Source of the DNA: Amycolatopsis vancoresmycina
GTDB taxonomy: Bacteria > Actinomycetota > Actinomycetes > Mycobacteriales > Pseudonocardiaceae
DNA: 64,000 nt
Direction of reading: 5' to 3'
Assembly (NCBI RefSeq): GCF_000716785.1
Contig: NZ_JNYY01000013.1
Location: 186,001 to 250,000, forward strand
Below the pieces are notes generated by a model. The model saw nothing but the letters and a program-made list of their open reading frames with translations, did no database searches and was not told the origin of the DNA. Position numbers and translations under genes: made by a program. Below, piece by piece: positions 48,998 through 58,886 of this stretch (position 1 is the first letter of the stretch; each line of letters opens with the position of its first letter).

Positions 48998-51039
48998 CGC
49001 GAGTCCGGCCGGGCCGCGGTGCGCCGGTAGACGGCGGCGAACCGGCCGGCGACCTCGTGGATGCCGAAGCGGCCGACGACGGTCTCGCGTCCGGCGGCGG
49101 CCATCGCGCGGGCCCGCGCCGGGTCGTCGGCGGCCCCCCGCACGAACGCGGTCAGCGCGTCCCCGAACGCGGTGAGGCCCGAGGTGTCGGCGAGCAGGCC
49201 GTTGCGCCCGTGCTCGATGTAGTGGCCGAGGCCGCCGCGGCGCGGCCCGAGCACCGGCAGGCCCGCGTCCATGGCTTCGACCACCGCGATGCCGAACTCC
49301 TCCTTGCGGCTGGGGCAGACGTAGAGGTGCGGCGTGGGCGCGGGGAGCCGGTGGGCGAGGCCGTGTTCGAGCAGGCGGACGTCGTCGTTGCCCAGCGCGG
49401 CCAGCATCGCGAGCCGGCCGGCGGCGCCGGGGTGCCGGCGGTACAGGTCCAGGATCCGGTCCAGGAGCCGCTTTTCGTCGCCGGTCGGGTTCGTGGTGTC
49501 CCCGCCGACGAGCACGAGCGCGGTGTGCTGCCACAGGCCGCGGGTGAGCCAGGCCTCGACCAGCAGGTCCTGCTGCTTGACCGGGTGCAGCCGGCCCACG
49601 CACAGCACGATCGGCAGCGCCCGGGCGGCCTCGGTCAGCCGGGGGAGACCGGCGCCGGGGGCGAACAGCGAGGCGGTGAGCTGCTGCTGGCGGGCTTCGG
49701 CCGTGGCCGTCGGGAACAGCCGCGGGATGCCTTCGGCCGGGGATTCCGGCTCCGGGCGCCCGCGCAGCTGCGGGAAGTACTTCACGAGTTCGCCGTCGGG
49801 CCGCCCGGGCAGGCCCAGGACCGTGTCGGCGGCCGCGACCAGCCGGTCCGCGGCGTAGAGCCGGTGCAGGTCGAACCGGGCGGCGGCCCGGTCGCCGCCG
49901 GGGCCGGGCCGGTGCCGTTCGGCCAGCGAGCGGTGCGGATCGGCGGTGAGGGTGAACACCGTCCGCGCGCCCATGGCCCGGGCCGCATCCACGACCGCGG
50001 CGGACCCGTCGTCGGCGTAGCGCACGTGGACCACGTCGGGGGTGCAGCCCGCCAGCCACAGCAGGTGCCGGGCGAGGAACGTGATCGACGGCCGGAGCCG
50101 GGACAGCTCCGCCTGCGCCGGCGGACCGGGCGCGTCGACCGGCAGCCGCAGCACCACGTGCCCGGCACCGCCGGAGTCCAGCAGCGTGGTGCGCTCGCCG
50201 AGCCGGTCGTGGCCGAGCAGCGTCACCGTGACGACCCTGGCGATTCCCTCGTGGCGCGGCAGCTCCGCCCCCAGGTGTCGCAAGAGGACGGTGAGCCCGC
50301 CGCTGGCCCCGGCGCCGGGCTGGTCGAACGAGCCCAGCAGCATCGACTGCGCGACGGTCAGCCCGGGCCGGTCCGCCGGCGGGCAAGTCCACAGTGGACT
50401 GCTCGCCGCGGTTTCGTCCTGCCGGGCCAGGCAAACCGCAGTCAGAACGTGTTCGTAGGGGTCTTCGGCGCGCTCGTGGGCCGCGGTCAGTGCGCCGGTC
50501 GCCGCCGGCCGCCCGCCGCACTGGGACAGGTAGCGCCAGGCGGCGTGCCGGTACCGGCGGTCGTCGAGCCCGCTGGCGAGCACGGCGCCGACCGGCAGGC
50601 AGCGGAGACCGTGCCGTTCGGCCAGCTCCAGCAGGAGAGCGGCCCGGCTCGGCGTGGCGTGCTCGAAGGCCGCGCGGATCGCGGCCGCGGCGGCGAGCGG
50701 GCCGTGTGCGGCGACCGCGTCGGCGAAGAGGTCCACGGCGATCGAGGCGGCCAGCTCGCCCGGCAGGCCGGTTTCGGTCGCCGGCACGGCCTCGAGCACC
50801 TCGGCGGGGCCGGGGCGGCGCGCTCCGCGAGCCATCGCCCGGAACGCGGCCACCTGCGCGTCCGGGTCGTCCGGCGCCGGCCGCTCACCGGCGTACTCGA
50901 CGAGGGCGAGGCCGGCGAAGTCCGGGTGGAAGGCCCGGCGGAGCCGCTCGAGCTCGGCGGAATCGGGGGCGCCCGCCCAGGCCCGGAGGGCCGCCAGCGG
51001 GTCGGCCGGGACGGGGGTGCGGAGATTCGGAATGGTCAC
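48994..51039 (-). CDS. GT4-type glycosyltransferase with long N-terminal extension
   Basis: 681 residues. Residues about 1-230 are a helical region without recognised motifs. From about 235 a GT-B fold begins (SMLLGSFDQPGAGASGGLTVLLRHLGAEL, where the Gly-rich loop resembles sucrose synthase/phosphate synthase), with CVGRLHPVKQQDLLVEAW and the nucleotide-sugar site CPSRKEEFGIAVVEAMDAGLPVLGPRRGG. These match retaining GT4 enzymes, and the closest style is sucrose-phosphate-synthase-like. Donor and acceptor are unknown. Co-translated with the epimerase/DUF2867 gene; a GT1 gene is divergent. Confidence 0.85.
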   Translation of the reverse strand: MTIPNLRTPVPADPLAALRAWAGAPDSAELERLRRAFHPDFAGLALVEYAGERPAPDDPDAQVAAFRAMARGARRPGPAEVLEAVPATETGLPGELAASIAVDLFADAVAAHGPLAAAAAIRAAFEHATPSRAALLLELAERHGLRCLPVGAVLASGLDDRRYRHAAWRYLSQCGGRPAATGALTAAHERAEDPYEHVLTAVCLARQDETAASSPLWTCPPADRPGLTVAQSMLLGSFDQPGAGASGGLTVLLRHLGAELPRHEGIARVVTVTLLGHDRLGERTTLLDSGGAGHVVLRLPVDAPGPPAQAELSRLRPSITFLARHLLWLAGCTPDVVHVRYADDGSAAVVDAARAMGARTVFTLTADPHRSLAERHRPGPGGDRAAARFDLHRLYAADRLVAAADTVLGLPGRPDGELVKYFPQLRGRPEPESPAEGIPRLFPTATAEARQQQLTASLFAPGAGLPRLTEAARALPIVLCVGRLHPVKQQDLLVEAWLTRGLWQHTALVLVGGDTTNPTGDEKRLLDRILDLYRRHPGAAGRLAMLAALGNDDVRLLEHGLAHRLPAPTPHLYVCPSRKEEFGIAVVEAMDAGLPVLGPRRGGLGHYIEHGRNGLLADTSGLTAFGDALTAFVRGAADDPARARAMAAAGRETVVGRFGIHEVAGRFAAVYRRTAARPDSR

Positions 51040-51095
51040 TGCGCTGCTCCGGCAGTCGGGCCGTAGGGTCGGCGGGGCTGGGGAAGGAGTTCGGC

Positions 51096-52466
51096 ATGGT
51101 GGGATCGCGGGTCGTGGTGGTGAGCCCGCCGTTCGCGTCGCACGCGCGGCCGATGGCGACGGTCGCCGCGGCGCTCGCGGCGGAAGGCGCGGACGTCACG
51201 TTCGCCTGCGCGCCGGCGTTCGCGGAGCTCGCCCGCGAACACGGCCTGGCCTTCGAGCCGTTCGCCTTCGGGGACAACGCGAACACCGGGATCGCCGAGC
51301 GCACCCGGCAGGAGGCGGCCGGTGCGCGGCGGCTGGCGGAGTTCCTCGACGCGACTCGCGCCGGGGCCGTGCCGGCGCTGCTGGCGCAGGCCCGGCACCG
51401 GCGGGCGGACATGCTGCCCGACCCCGAAGGCGTGCTCGCGTCGGTCCGGGCGCTCGACGACCGCCTCCGCCCGGACTGGTACCTGGTCGACCAGCTCGCC
51501 TACGCCGTGACGCTGGCCGTCCACGCGCTCGGCCGCCGCTGGGCGGCGTACTGCCCCGGGCACCCCGGTTACGTCATCGACGGTCCCGGCCGGTTCTTCG
51601 GGCTGCCGCCGTATTGGCCGCGCGCCCTCCGGCCGGCCGAGGCGGACCTGGCCGCCTTGCGGACCGAGGTCGAAGCGAACGACCGGACCTTCACCGAGCT
51701 GTTCGCCCGCTTCCTGGCCGAGCACGCCCCCGGCCGTCCGGTGCCCCGCAGCGCTTTCGGCCTGACCTCGCCGGAGGCCGTGCTGTTCAACTACCCGGAC
51801 CTGCCCTGGCTGCCCGCCCTGCCGCCGGCGCCGGCCCGGCTCTTCGCCGGCCATTGCAGCGACGTCGGCGAAGCGCGGCTGCCCGGCGACTGGGCCGGCC
51901 GGGCCGGCCGGCTGACCGGCGGCGGACGGCACCGGCTCGTGCTGGTGTCCTTCGGCACCTTCCTCTCCGCCCGCGACGACGTGCTGGGCACCGTCGTCCG
52001 GGGGCTGATCGGGGTGCCCGGCGTGTCGGTGCTGGTGGCCGCGGGGAACCGGAAGGCGAGCGTGCGGGCGGCCTTCGCCGCCGAACCCCGGGTCGAGGTC
52101 GCCGACCAGGTGCCGCAGCGGGCGCTGCTGCCGCGGACGTCGGCGGTCGTGCACCACGGCGGCAACAACTCGTTCACCGAATGCCTCGCCGCCGGGGTGC
52201 CCGCGGTGGCCCTGCCGTTCTCCAGCGACCAGTTCGCGGTGGCCCACGACCTCGAACGCAGCGGAACGGGCAGCGTGCTCGATCCGCACCGGCTGACGGC
52301 GCAGGCGGTGACCCACGCGGTCACCGGCGTCCTGGCGAAGGCTCATGAGATCCGGGACGCCGCGCACCGGCTGCTCGCCGGACGAGGGCCGCGCCACGCG
52401 GCGCGCGGGCTGCTGTCGGCCATGCGACGTCCTTCCCTAACCGATGCAGAGTCGTTGCAAACGTAG
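51096..52466 (+). CDS. GT1 (MGT-type) glycosyltransferase
   Basis: 456 residues from ATG after GAAGGAG. The GT-B fold has N-terminal VVVSPPFASHARPMATVAAALAAEGADVTF, typical for acceptor-side His-containing loops, and a C-terminal signature VVHHGGNNSFTECLAAGVPAVALPFSSDQFAVAHDLE, as in UGT/MGT enzymes that glycosylate small hydrophobic molecules or lipids. It is divergent from the GT4/epimerase pair, with only a 56-base gap, so the three may be co-regulated. The acceptor is unknown. Confidence 0.88.
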   Translation: MVGSRVVVVSPPFASHARPMATVAAALAAEGADVTFACAPAFAELAREHGLAFEPFAFGDNANTGIAERTRQEAAGARRLAEFLDATRAGAVPALLAQARHRRADMLPDPEGVLASVRALDDRLRPDWYLVDQLAYAVTLAVHALGRRWAAYCPGHPGYVIDGPGRFFGLPPYWPRALRPAEADLAALRTEVEANDRTFTELFARFLAEHAPGRPVPRSAFGLTSPEAVLFNYPDLPWLPALPPAPARLFAGHCSDVGEARLPGDWAGRAGRLTGGGRHRLVLVSFGTFLSARDDVLGTVVRGLIGVPGVSVLVAAGNRKASVRAAFAAEPRVEVADQVPQRALLPRTSAVVHHGGNNSFTECLAAGVPAVALPFSSDQFAVAHDLERSGTGSVLDPHRLTAQAVTHAVTGVLAKAHEIRDAAHRLLAGRGPRHAARGLLSAMRRPSLTDAESLQT

Positions 52467-52675
52467 GTCGTCGCGGCCGCTGCTGCCTAACGAGCGAGCC
52501 TGTCCTCCGCCCGAGGCGTGCGGTGCCGCCGGGTGGCTCTGTGGCGTCGTCAGGGGATAAGTGCAGGTAGAATCAAAGTCGGGCGACCGTCCCGGATGCT
52601 GCTCGGCTCGAGAAGTGGGCTCGAAACTGCATCGGATTTGAATCGTATGGCGCGATGCCGTGCGCTGGAGGTGCC

Positions 52676-53539
52676 ATGCCGCCGAACTTGCCGCCGGGGG
52701 TGTCGCTGGTCCGTGCGCGGCTGCGGGACGCCCTCTTCGCCCGGGTGGCGGGACCCGACGGGCCGCGCAACCGCGCCCGCATCCACGGCGCGCCGGGGGA
52801 ACGCTGGTTCGCGCCGGACAGCGCGATCCGGCGGGTCCACGGGGACACGGCCATGTTCGTGGGCGGCCTGCGCGCGCTGCTGCTGCAGTCGCTGCACCCG
52901 CTGGCGATGGCGGCGGTGGCCGCGCACTCGGGCTACCGCGGCGACCCGTGGGGCCGGCTGCAGCGCACGAGCACCTTCCTCGCCGTGACGACGTTCGGCA
53001 CGGCCGAGGACGCCGGGCGCGCGGTCGAAACCGTGCGCGCGGTCCACCGGCGGGTGCGGGGCGTGTCCCCGGACGGGCGGCCCTACCGGGCCGACGACCC
53101 GCGGCTGCTGGCCTGGGTGCACCTCGCCGAAGTCGACAGCTTCCTGCGTGCCCACCAGCGGTACGGCGCCCGGCCCCTCGACGACGCGGGGTGTGATTCC
53201 TACGTCGCCGAGACGGCAGTGATCGCCCGCGCGCTCGGGGTGCCCGACCCGCCGGTGACCCGCGCCGGGCTCGACCTCGCCCTGGCGGCGTACCGGCCCG
53301 AGCTGCGCGGTACCCCGGAGGCCCGCCAAGCCGCCCGGTTCCTCCTGCTCACCCCGCCGATCCCGTGGCCGGCGCGGCTTCCCTACGCCGCGTTGGCCGC
53401 TTCGGCGGTGGCGATGCTGCCGGCGTGGACGCGCCCGGAGTTGCGCCTGCCACGGCTGCCGGTCGCCGAAGCGACCGTCGTCCGGCTCGCCGGGCACAGC
53501 CTGGTGAAGGTCGTGCGCTGGGCGATGACCGCGGCCTGA
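52676..53539 (+). CDS. Oxygenase MpaB family (DUF2236) protein
   Basis: 287 residues from ATG at 52676, preceded by CTGGAGG. The DUF2236/Lcp-type motifs are seen: GGLRALLLQSLHPLAMAAVAAHSGYRGDPWGRLQRTSTFL with conserved His and Arg, AWVHLAEVDSFLRAHQRYG, and a C-terminal hydrophobic stretch. Family members bind heme and include rubber oxygenase and mycophenolate oxygenase MpaB. The substrate here is unknown. A stand-alone gene. Confidence 0.87.
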   Translation: MPPNLPPGVSLVRARLRDALFARVAGPDGPRNRARIHGAPGERWFAPDSAIRRVHGDTAMFVGGLRALLLQSLHPLAMAAVAAHSGYRGDPWGRLQRTSTFLAVTTFGTAEDAGRAVETVRAVHRRVRGVSPDGRPYRADDPRLLAWVHLAEVDSFLRAHQRYGARPLDDAGCDSYVAETAVIARALGVPDPPVTRAGLDLALAAYRPELRGTPEARQAARFLLLTPPIPWPARLPYAALAASAVAMLPAWTRPELRLPRLPVAEATVVRLAGHSLVKVVRWAMTAA

Positions 53540-53651
53540 GCGGCCGCCACCGGCACCCGGACGGGTCTCCCGGGAAGCGGCCGGCGCCGTTTGGTTGCGA
53601 CCCCGCCGGGTACGGCGTGGACGGGGGAGCCCGACGAACGAGGAGCGCACT

Positions 53652-54737
53652 GTGGAGCAGGATCAGGTAAGCGCCGTGCTGACGGCGGAAGGGCCGTTCG
53701 CGTCGGTGTTCCTCGACGATTCACACGACACCGAGGACGCGGACCGGCAGCTCGAGCTGAAGCTGCAGGAGATCGGCGGCCGGCTGGGCGAGCAGGGCGT
53801 CGACGAAGCGACGGCCGAGGCGGTCGTGACGGCGATCCGGGACAGCGAGCCGCCGGTCGGCCGGAGTGGCCGCGGGGTGGTCGCCGCCGGCGGCCGGGTC
53901 GTGCTGGACCGGCGGCTCGCGGATCCGCCTGCCACCCAGGTCGTCCGCGTCTCGGCCCTGCCCTACCTGCTGCCGTTCTTCTCGCACGGTTCGCCGGAGA
54001 TCCCGTACCTGCTGGTCAAGGTGGATCACCGGGGCGCGGACCTGGTGACCTACGACCGCGAGGGCCGGGAGGTCGCGACCGAGACGGTGACGGGGGAGGA
54101 GGCGCCGCTGCACAAGGTGCGCGGCGGCGGGTTCGCCCACCGCCGGATGCAGGCCACCGTCGAGGAAACCCGCAACCACAACCTGGAAGACGTCGCCGAA
54201 CGCGTCGCGGCGGTGCACCCGGGGCTGGTGCTGCTGGTGGGGGAGCAGCAGGCGCGGCGGGCGTTGCACGCGAAGCTGCCGAAGGCGGTCCAGGACGTCA
54301 CCCGCGAACTGGAGGCAGGCAGCCGGGCCCCGGGAGCCTCGGAAGAGGACCTGGAGCAGGAGATCCGGGCCGCGCTGGCCGGTCAGTGGCTGAAGCGGCT
54401 GGACGAGCTCGCCGAGCGCTTCCGCATCGGGCTGGGCCGGCCGGACGGGCTCGCGGTGACCGGGCTGACCGAAGTCGTCCGGGCGCTGGCCGAGGCCAAC
54501 GTGGACACGCTGCTGATCGGCGACCCCGGCGACGCCGAAGCCTGGGTCGGCCGCAACGCCGGCGAGATCGCCCTCGACCGCGACGGGTTGACGGCCTTCG
54601 GCGTCGAGGACGGCCGGCTGCAGCGGGCGGACGAAGCCCTGCCGTGGGCGACGCTCGTGTCGGGCGCGCCGGTGACGGTCATGGACGAGCGGGTCGACCT
54701 GAAGGAGGGAATCGGGGCGCTCCTGCGGCACACCTGA
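53652..54737 (+). CDS. Rv2629-like protein (Vms1/eRF1-related fold)
   Basis: 361 residues from GTG after AGGAG. N-terminal FASVFLDDSHDTEDADRQLELKLQEIG, middle HKVRGGGFAHRRMQATVEETRNHNLEDVAERVAA (the family GGG/H region with a conserved Gln-like position) and C-terminal VDTLLIGDPGDAEAWVG. This is the actinobacterial family to which Mycobacterium Rv2629 belongs, related to release-factor-like/Vms1 peptidyl-tRNA hydrolases (baeRF group). It is suspected to act in ribosome rescue or dormancy; unproven for this protein. Confidence 0.85.
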   Translation: MEQDQVSAVLTAEGPFASVFLDDSHDTEDADRQLELKLQEIGGRLGEQGVDEATAEAVVTAIRDSEPPVGRSGRGVVAAGGRVVLDRRLADPPATQVVRVSALPYLLPFFSHGSPEIPYLLVKVDHRGADLVTYDREGREVATETVTGEEAPLHKVRGGGFAHRRMQATVEETRNHNLEDVAERVAAVHPGLVLLVGEQQARRALHAKLPKAVQDVTRELEAGSRAPGASEEDLEQEIRAALAGQWLKRLDELAERFRIGLGRPDGLAVTGLTEVVRALAEANVDTLLIGDPGDAEAWVGRNAGEIALDRDGLTAFGVEDGRLQRADEALPWATLVSGAPVTVMDERVDLKEGIGALLRHT

Positions 54738-54768
54738 GCCCGCGGGGCGCGGCGAAGAACATCGGAAA

Positions 54769-54805
54769 GCCGGGTCCCCGAAACCCGATGGATCGGAGAC
54801 CCGGC
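54769..54805. terminator. Bidirectional terminator between Rv2629-like gene and catalase
   Basis: GCCGGGTCCCCGA (54769-54781) and TCGGAGACCCGGC (54793-54805) form a 13-bp stem with one mismatch and an 11-base loop, between convergent stops at 54737 and 54820. The position fits termination from both sides. Confidence 0.75.
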
Positions 54806-54819
54806 AGCCGGCGATGGGG

Positions 54820-56343
54820 TCAGGCTTTGTGCTGCATGCTCGACCGGGCCGGGTTGCCCTGGTCGGCGGCTTTCGGGTCCTTCTCGTCCCGCTTGGCCCG
54901 GACGCCGGATTCGATCCGGTCGCCGAGCCCCTTGTCGACGTTGCGCCAGTAGTCGAACGCCCGCGTCAGCACCGGCTCGGACACGCCGTTGAGCAGGTGC
55001 CCGACGACGTTGTCGACCAGCCGTTCGCGCTGGTCGTCGTCCAGCACCTCGCGGACCATCGTGCCGGCCTGGCCCCAGTCGTCGTCGTCCTCGCGCAGCG
55101 TGTACGCCGTCCGGACCATGTCACCGTCGGTGTGCCAGCCCGCGGGAGTCCCGTACCGTGCCGGGTCGGCGTGCGGGCCGCCCTTGGAGTTCGGTGCGTA
55201 GACCGGGTCGGAGACCTTGGTGTAGCGCATCGCACCGTCCTTGCTGTAGCTGTGCACGGGCGCGACGGGGGCGTTGACCGGCAGCTGCTTGTAGTTCGCG
55301 CCGATCCGGTAGCGGTGGGCGTCCGGGTAGGAGAACAGCCTGCCGAGCAGCATCTTGTCCGGGCTCGCTCCGATCCCCGGCACCAGGTTGCTCGGCTCGA
55401 ACGCGGCCTGTTCGATCTCGGTGTGGTGGTCGGTCGGGTTGCGGTCGAGCGTCATCCGGCCGACGTCGATCAGCGGGTAGTCGCCGTGCGGCCACACCTT
55501 CGTCAGGTCGAAGGGGTTGAAGCGGTAGACCTTGGCGTCGTCGAACGGCATGACCTGCACCTTCAGCGTCCAGCTCGGGTGGTCACCGCGCTCGATCGAC
55601 TCGTACAGGTCGCGCGTGTGGTAGTCGGTGTCGGCCGAGGCCATCTGGTCGGCTTCGTCCTGGGTGAAGCACTCGACGCCCTGGTCGGTTTTGAAATGGT
55701 ACTTCACCCAGAAGCGTTCGCCCGCGGCGTTGATCCACATGTAGGTGTGCGAACTGTAGCCGTTCATGTGCCGCCAGGTGCGCGGGATCCCGCGGTCGCC
55801 CATCAGCCACGTCACCTGGTGAGCCGACTCCGGCGACAGCGTCCAGAAGTCCCACTGCATGTCGTGGTCGCGCAGGTTGTTGTCGGCCCGGCGTTTCTGC
55901 GATCGGATGAAGTGCTGGAACTTCAGCGGGTCCCGGATGAAGAAGACCGGGGTGTTGTTGCCGACCATGTCGTAATTGCCTTCGCTGGTGTAGAACTTCA
56001 CCGCGAAGCCGCGCGGATCGCGCCAGGTGTCGGGACTGCCGCGCTCGCCGGCGACGGTGGAGAACCGCACCAGCAGGTCGGTCTTCGTGCCCGGCTGGAA
56101 CACTGCCGCCTTGGTGTACGAACTGACGTCGCCGGTCGTCTCGAACCGCCCGAACGCGCCGCTGCCCTTCGCGTGCGGTTGCCGCTCGGGGACGCGTTCG
56201 CGGTTGAACTGCGCCATCTGTTCGATGAGGTAGTTGTCGTGCAGCAGGATCGGGCCGTCGGGGCCGACGGTGAGGGAGTGTTCGTCGCTCTCGACGGGGA
56301 TGCCCGCGTCGTTGGTGGTCGGTTCGGGACGAATCTGCGTCAC
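54820..56343 (-). CDS. katA: Heme catalase (clade 3-type monofunctional)
   Basis: 507 residues from GTG with upstream AAGGAG. It has the catalase active-site motif FNRERVPERQPHAKGSGAFG (distal His), distal Asn in the NTPVFFIRD region and the proximal heme ligand motif RLFSYPDAHRYRIG (Tyr). It converts H2O2 to water and oxygen in the cytoplasm. Length is normal for small-subunit catalases. The symbol is used loosely for the family; katE-type naming would also be possible. No adjacent regulator gene. Confidence 0.93.
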   Translation of the reverse strand: MTQIRPEPTTNDAGIPVESDEHSLTVGPDGPILLHDNYLIEQMAQFNRERVPERQPHAKGSGAFGRFETTGDVSSYTKAAVFQPGTKTDLLVRFSTVAGERGSPDTWRDPRGFAVKFYTSEGNYDMVGNNTPVFFIRDPLKFQHFIRSQKRRADNNLRDHDMQWDFWTLSPESAHQVTWLMGDRGIPRTWRHMNGYSSHTYMWINAAGERFWVKYHFKTDQGVECFTQDEADQMASADTDYHTRDLYESIERGDHPSWTLKVQVMPFDDAKVYRFNPFDLTKVWPHGDYPLIDVGRMTLDRNPTDHHTEIEQAAFEPSNLVPGIGASPDKMLLGRLFSYPDAHRYRIGANYKQLPVNAPVAPVHSYSKDGAMRYTKVSDPVYAPNSKGGPHADPARYGTPAGWHTDGDMVRTAYTLREDDDDWGQAGTMVREVLDDDQRERLVDNVVGHLLNGVSEPVLTRAFDYWRNVDKGLGDRIESGVRAKRDEKDPKAADQGNPARSSMQHKA

Positions 56344-56587
56344 TGTGCTCCTTTTTGCGACAACCGTAGGGAACCAGCCGTGCCAATGCCCATGGGTCGC
56401 GTACCCGATCCTTTCCGGGCCAAAACGCACTCGGTGCTGCAGGGAGGGGTCACCGAGCCCGGTCCCGCCGCGGAACTGGCGCCCGCCTCGGCATTCGACG
56501 CGGGCGCCGAATCCACCGGGCGGCCGCCGTGCGATGTCGCCGACGGGTCGGATGTGGACCGTCGGCGACACTGCCGCGCGGCGGGTG

Positions 56588-57346
56588 TCAGATCCCGCTG
56601 ACCTGGCGGATCCAGCCGCGGCCCGCCGCGACGCTGCCGTAGGTGGTGGTGCTGGACCGGTCGCTGGTCGAGCAGACCCCGACCTGGACGCCGTCGTCGA
56701 TCATCGGGCCGCCGGAGTCGCCGCCGGCCACCGCGCCGTCGAGGGTGTCGGCCGCGATGGCCGGGCCGCCGAAGTAGTCGGTGGCACCGGTGTCGGCGAT
56801 CCGCACCGAAGCCTGCTTCAGGACGGCCGACTGGTGGTTGCCTTCGTCGGTGGACTGGGTCGCGCCCCAGCCGTAGACGCGGGCCGAGTCGCCTTCCTGT
56901 GCGTCCGACGAGCTGCCGGCGAGCCGGGCGAACGTGCCGCCGCCGGTGGTGTTCAGCTTGATCAGGGCGAGGTCGCCGCCGGAGTACACGTACGTCGCGG
57001 ACGCCTTCGCGTGCACGCCGCCGGAGGCGCTGTTGGAACCGACGTAGAGGTCGATGTCGGTCAGCCGCCGCCCGTTGTCGTCGTACATGCAGTGCTTGGC
57101 CGTCAGCACCCACCGCGAGCCGATCAGCGTGCTGGTGCAGAAGAAGGTGTAGCCGTTGGCGTGGCCGTTGAACCGGGTGATGTAGCCGGGGTTCTGGGCC
57201 GTGCTGCCGTCGATGATCGACGGCTCGGCACCGGAGGGAACCGGCGTGACCGGGGTGCCGGCCGACGCCGGGGCGGCCGCGAGGGTCGCGAACGCGGCGC
57301 ATGACACGGCGAGCAGGGCAGCGGATCGGGCGAGAGGACTGCGCAT
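56588..57346 (-). CDS. Secreted trypsin-like serine protease (S1)
   Basis: 252 residues. Sec signal to about ASAG (residue 30) and a short propeptide ending before IIDGSTAQNPG. Catalytic His85 in LTAKHC, Asp in GGDLALIKL and Ser in GGDSGGPM are present. Paired cysteines support an extracellular fold. It is typical of Streptomyces/Amycolatopsis extracellular trypsins or chymotrypsins. Stand-alone gene, 245 bases downstream of the catalase start region. Confidence 0.92.
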   Translation of the reverse strand: MRSPLARSAALLAVSCAAFATLAAAPASAGTPVTPVPSGAEPSIIDGSTAQNPGYITRFNGHANGYTFFCTSTLIGSRWVLTAKHCMYDDNGRRLTDIDLYVGSNSASGGVHAKASATYVYSGGDLALIKLNTTGGGTFARLAGSSSDAQEGDSARVYGWGATQSTDEGNHQSAVLKQASVRIADTGATDYFGGPAIAADTLDGAVAGGDSGGPMIDDGVQVGVCSTSDRSSTTTYGSVAAGRGWIRQVSGI

Positions 57347-57611
57347 CAGGACTCCTTGGCGGGGACCAGTGGGACTCACTGAACGTAATCGGGTGACGTG
57401 TCTCCGGTAACCGTCCGAAGACCGGAGCCGATCAACGGAACAAGACGGATCTTTCGGCGGGTTGTGCGGCTTCCGCCGACGTTCGTCGGGTGACAGGCGT
57501 GGTCCGCGCCTGTTAGACCGGTGGTGATCCGGCACGACCGGACGCTTCCGCCACACCGGCGCGATCCGCCGGACGGCACCTCGTTCCTCCGCACCGACGA
57601 CGAGGATCGCC

Positions 57612-58544
57612 ATGCCGTTGTTCGCGGTGCCGCCGCCGGAGGCCGCCAGGCGGGACCTGGCGCAGGTCCTCGCCGAGGGCCCGTTCAGCCGCGCGCTCTC
57701 GCTGGCCATCGACCGCAGCGGCCTGGGACTCGCCCGCCTCGGCAGCCGCCTGACGGCCGCGGGTGTTCCGGTCAGCACCACGACGCTCAGCTATTGGCGC
57801 ACCGGGCGGACTCGCCCCGAGCGGCCGCATTCCCTGCGCGCGGTGACGGTGCTGGAAGACGTCCTCGGTTTGCCGGCCCGCTCGCTGACCGGCCTGCTGT
57901 CCCGCCCCGGCCACTGCGGCGCGCCCGATCCGGTGGGCTGGGAACGCTTGTGGGGTCCGCGCAACGGCGTGCTGCCGGTGCTGCGTTCGTTCGACGCGGC
58001 CGACGAGACGTCGTTGCTGGTGCTCAGCCTGCACGAGGCCGTGTATGTGGGCGCCGACCGGTGCCTCGCCCGCCTGCGGGTGCGCGAGGTCGTGCGGGCG
58101 ATCGAGGAACCGGTCCAGGCCAGGGTGGTGGCTCTGCGTGGCTGCGCCCCCGGCCGCCCGCCGCGGCTGGTGTCGACGCGGTACTGCCGGGCGGTGCGCA
58201 CCGAAGTCCTGGCGGAGCCGGGGTTCGTGATCAGCGAGCTGGTCCCGGCCCGCCCGCTGGCGGTCGGCGAGATCGCGATCCTCGAGTACGAGTTCGAATA
58301 CACCGATGACGTACCCGACACGAGCTACGATCGCCGCTTCCGGCATCCGGTGGCCGAGCACCTGGTGGAGGTGCACTTCGCGCCGGAGGCGTTGCCCTCG
58401 GCTTGCCACGCTTACCGGCTGGACGGGCCGGCTGGCGTGGAGCGCGAGGTCGCCGCTGTCCCGGTGGCGCCGGAGACGCCCGCCCTCTGCTTCGCGAGCG
58501 AGGTGGGCGCCGGCATCCGCGGGCTGCGCTGGGGCTGGCCCTGA
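57612..58544 (+). CDS. XRE-like helix-turn-helix regulator
   Basis: 310 residues from ATG. The N-terminal about 90 residues carry an HTH (FSRALSLAIDRSGLGLARLGSRLTAAGVPVSTTTLSYWRTGRTRPE, with ALRAVTVLEDVLGL after it) typical of actinomycete XRE-type regulators. The C-terminal about 200 residues are a beta-rich unknown domain containing VYVGADRCLARLRVREVVRA and EYEFEYTDDVPDTSYDRRFRHPVAEHLVEVHF. It is probably a sensor domain, but no ligand is known. Confidence 0.8.
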   Translation: MPLFAVPPPEAARRDLAQVLAEGPFSRALSLAIDRSGLGLARLGSRLTAAGVPVSTTTLSYWRTGRTRPERPHSLRAVTVLEDVLGLPARSLTGLLSRPGHCGAPDPVGWERLWGPRNGVLPVLRSFDAADETSLLVLSLHEAVYVGADRCLARLRVREVVRAIEEPVQARVVALRGCAPGRPPRLVSTRYCRAVRTEVLAEPGFVISELVPARPLAVGEIAILEYEFEYTDDVPDTSYDRRFRHPVAEHLVEVHFAPEALPSACHAYRLDGPAGVEREVAAVPVAPETPALCFASEVGAGIRGLRWGWP

Positions 58545-58886
58545 TCGGCGCCACGGCCGGTCGTCGAGTCCTATGAGGCGTGGAAGATCCAGGGCGGCAC
58601 GAACACCGCCTTCGAGGTGCTGGACGTGCCGAATCCCTCGCCGGCGAGCAGAAGGCCGCCGATTCCTTCGTGGAACCGGGCCCGGCCGGTCACGGCGATG
58701 AGGTCGCCGGCGGTTTCCGGTGTGCGGCAGCCTCTACCGAGTGTGGCCCGCGGGCGGAATTGCCGTCACCTGGGTGATGCAGTCGTTGCGCTGGTGGGCT
58801 GATCGCGTTGGGCAAGCGTCGATCGCTGTTCGGTTCGGTGCTAGCGTCCGCATTCGGTGGTGGATCCGGCACTGGGGGCATTCGTG
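58545..58886. other. Gene-free stretch
   Basis: No gene with convincing codon use or ribosome binding site. A short plus-strand segment near 58570-58635 (VESYEAWKIQGGTNTAFEVLDVP) reads like protein but has no proper start and quickly loses sense, so it may be a relic. The end of the stretch must hold the promoter of the secreted repeat protein. Confidence 0.4.
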
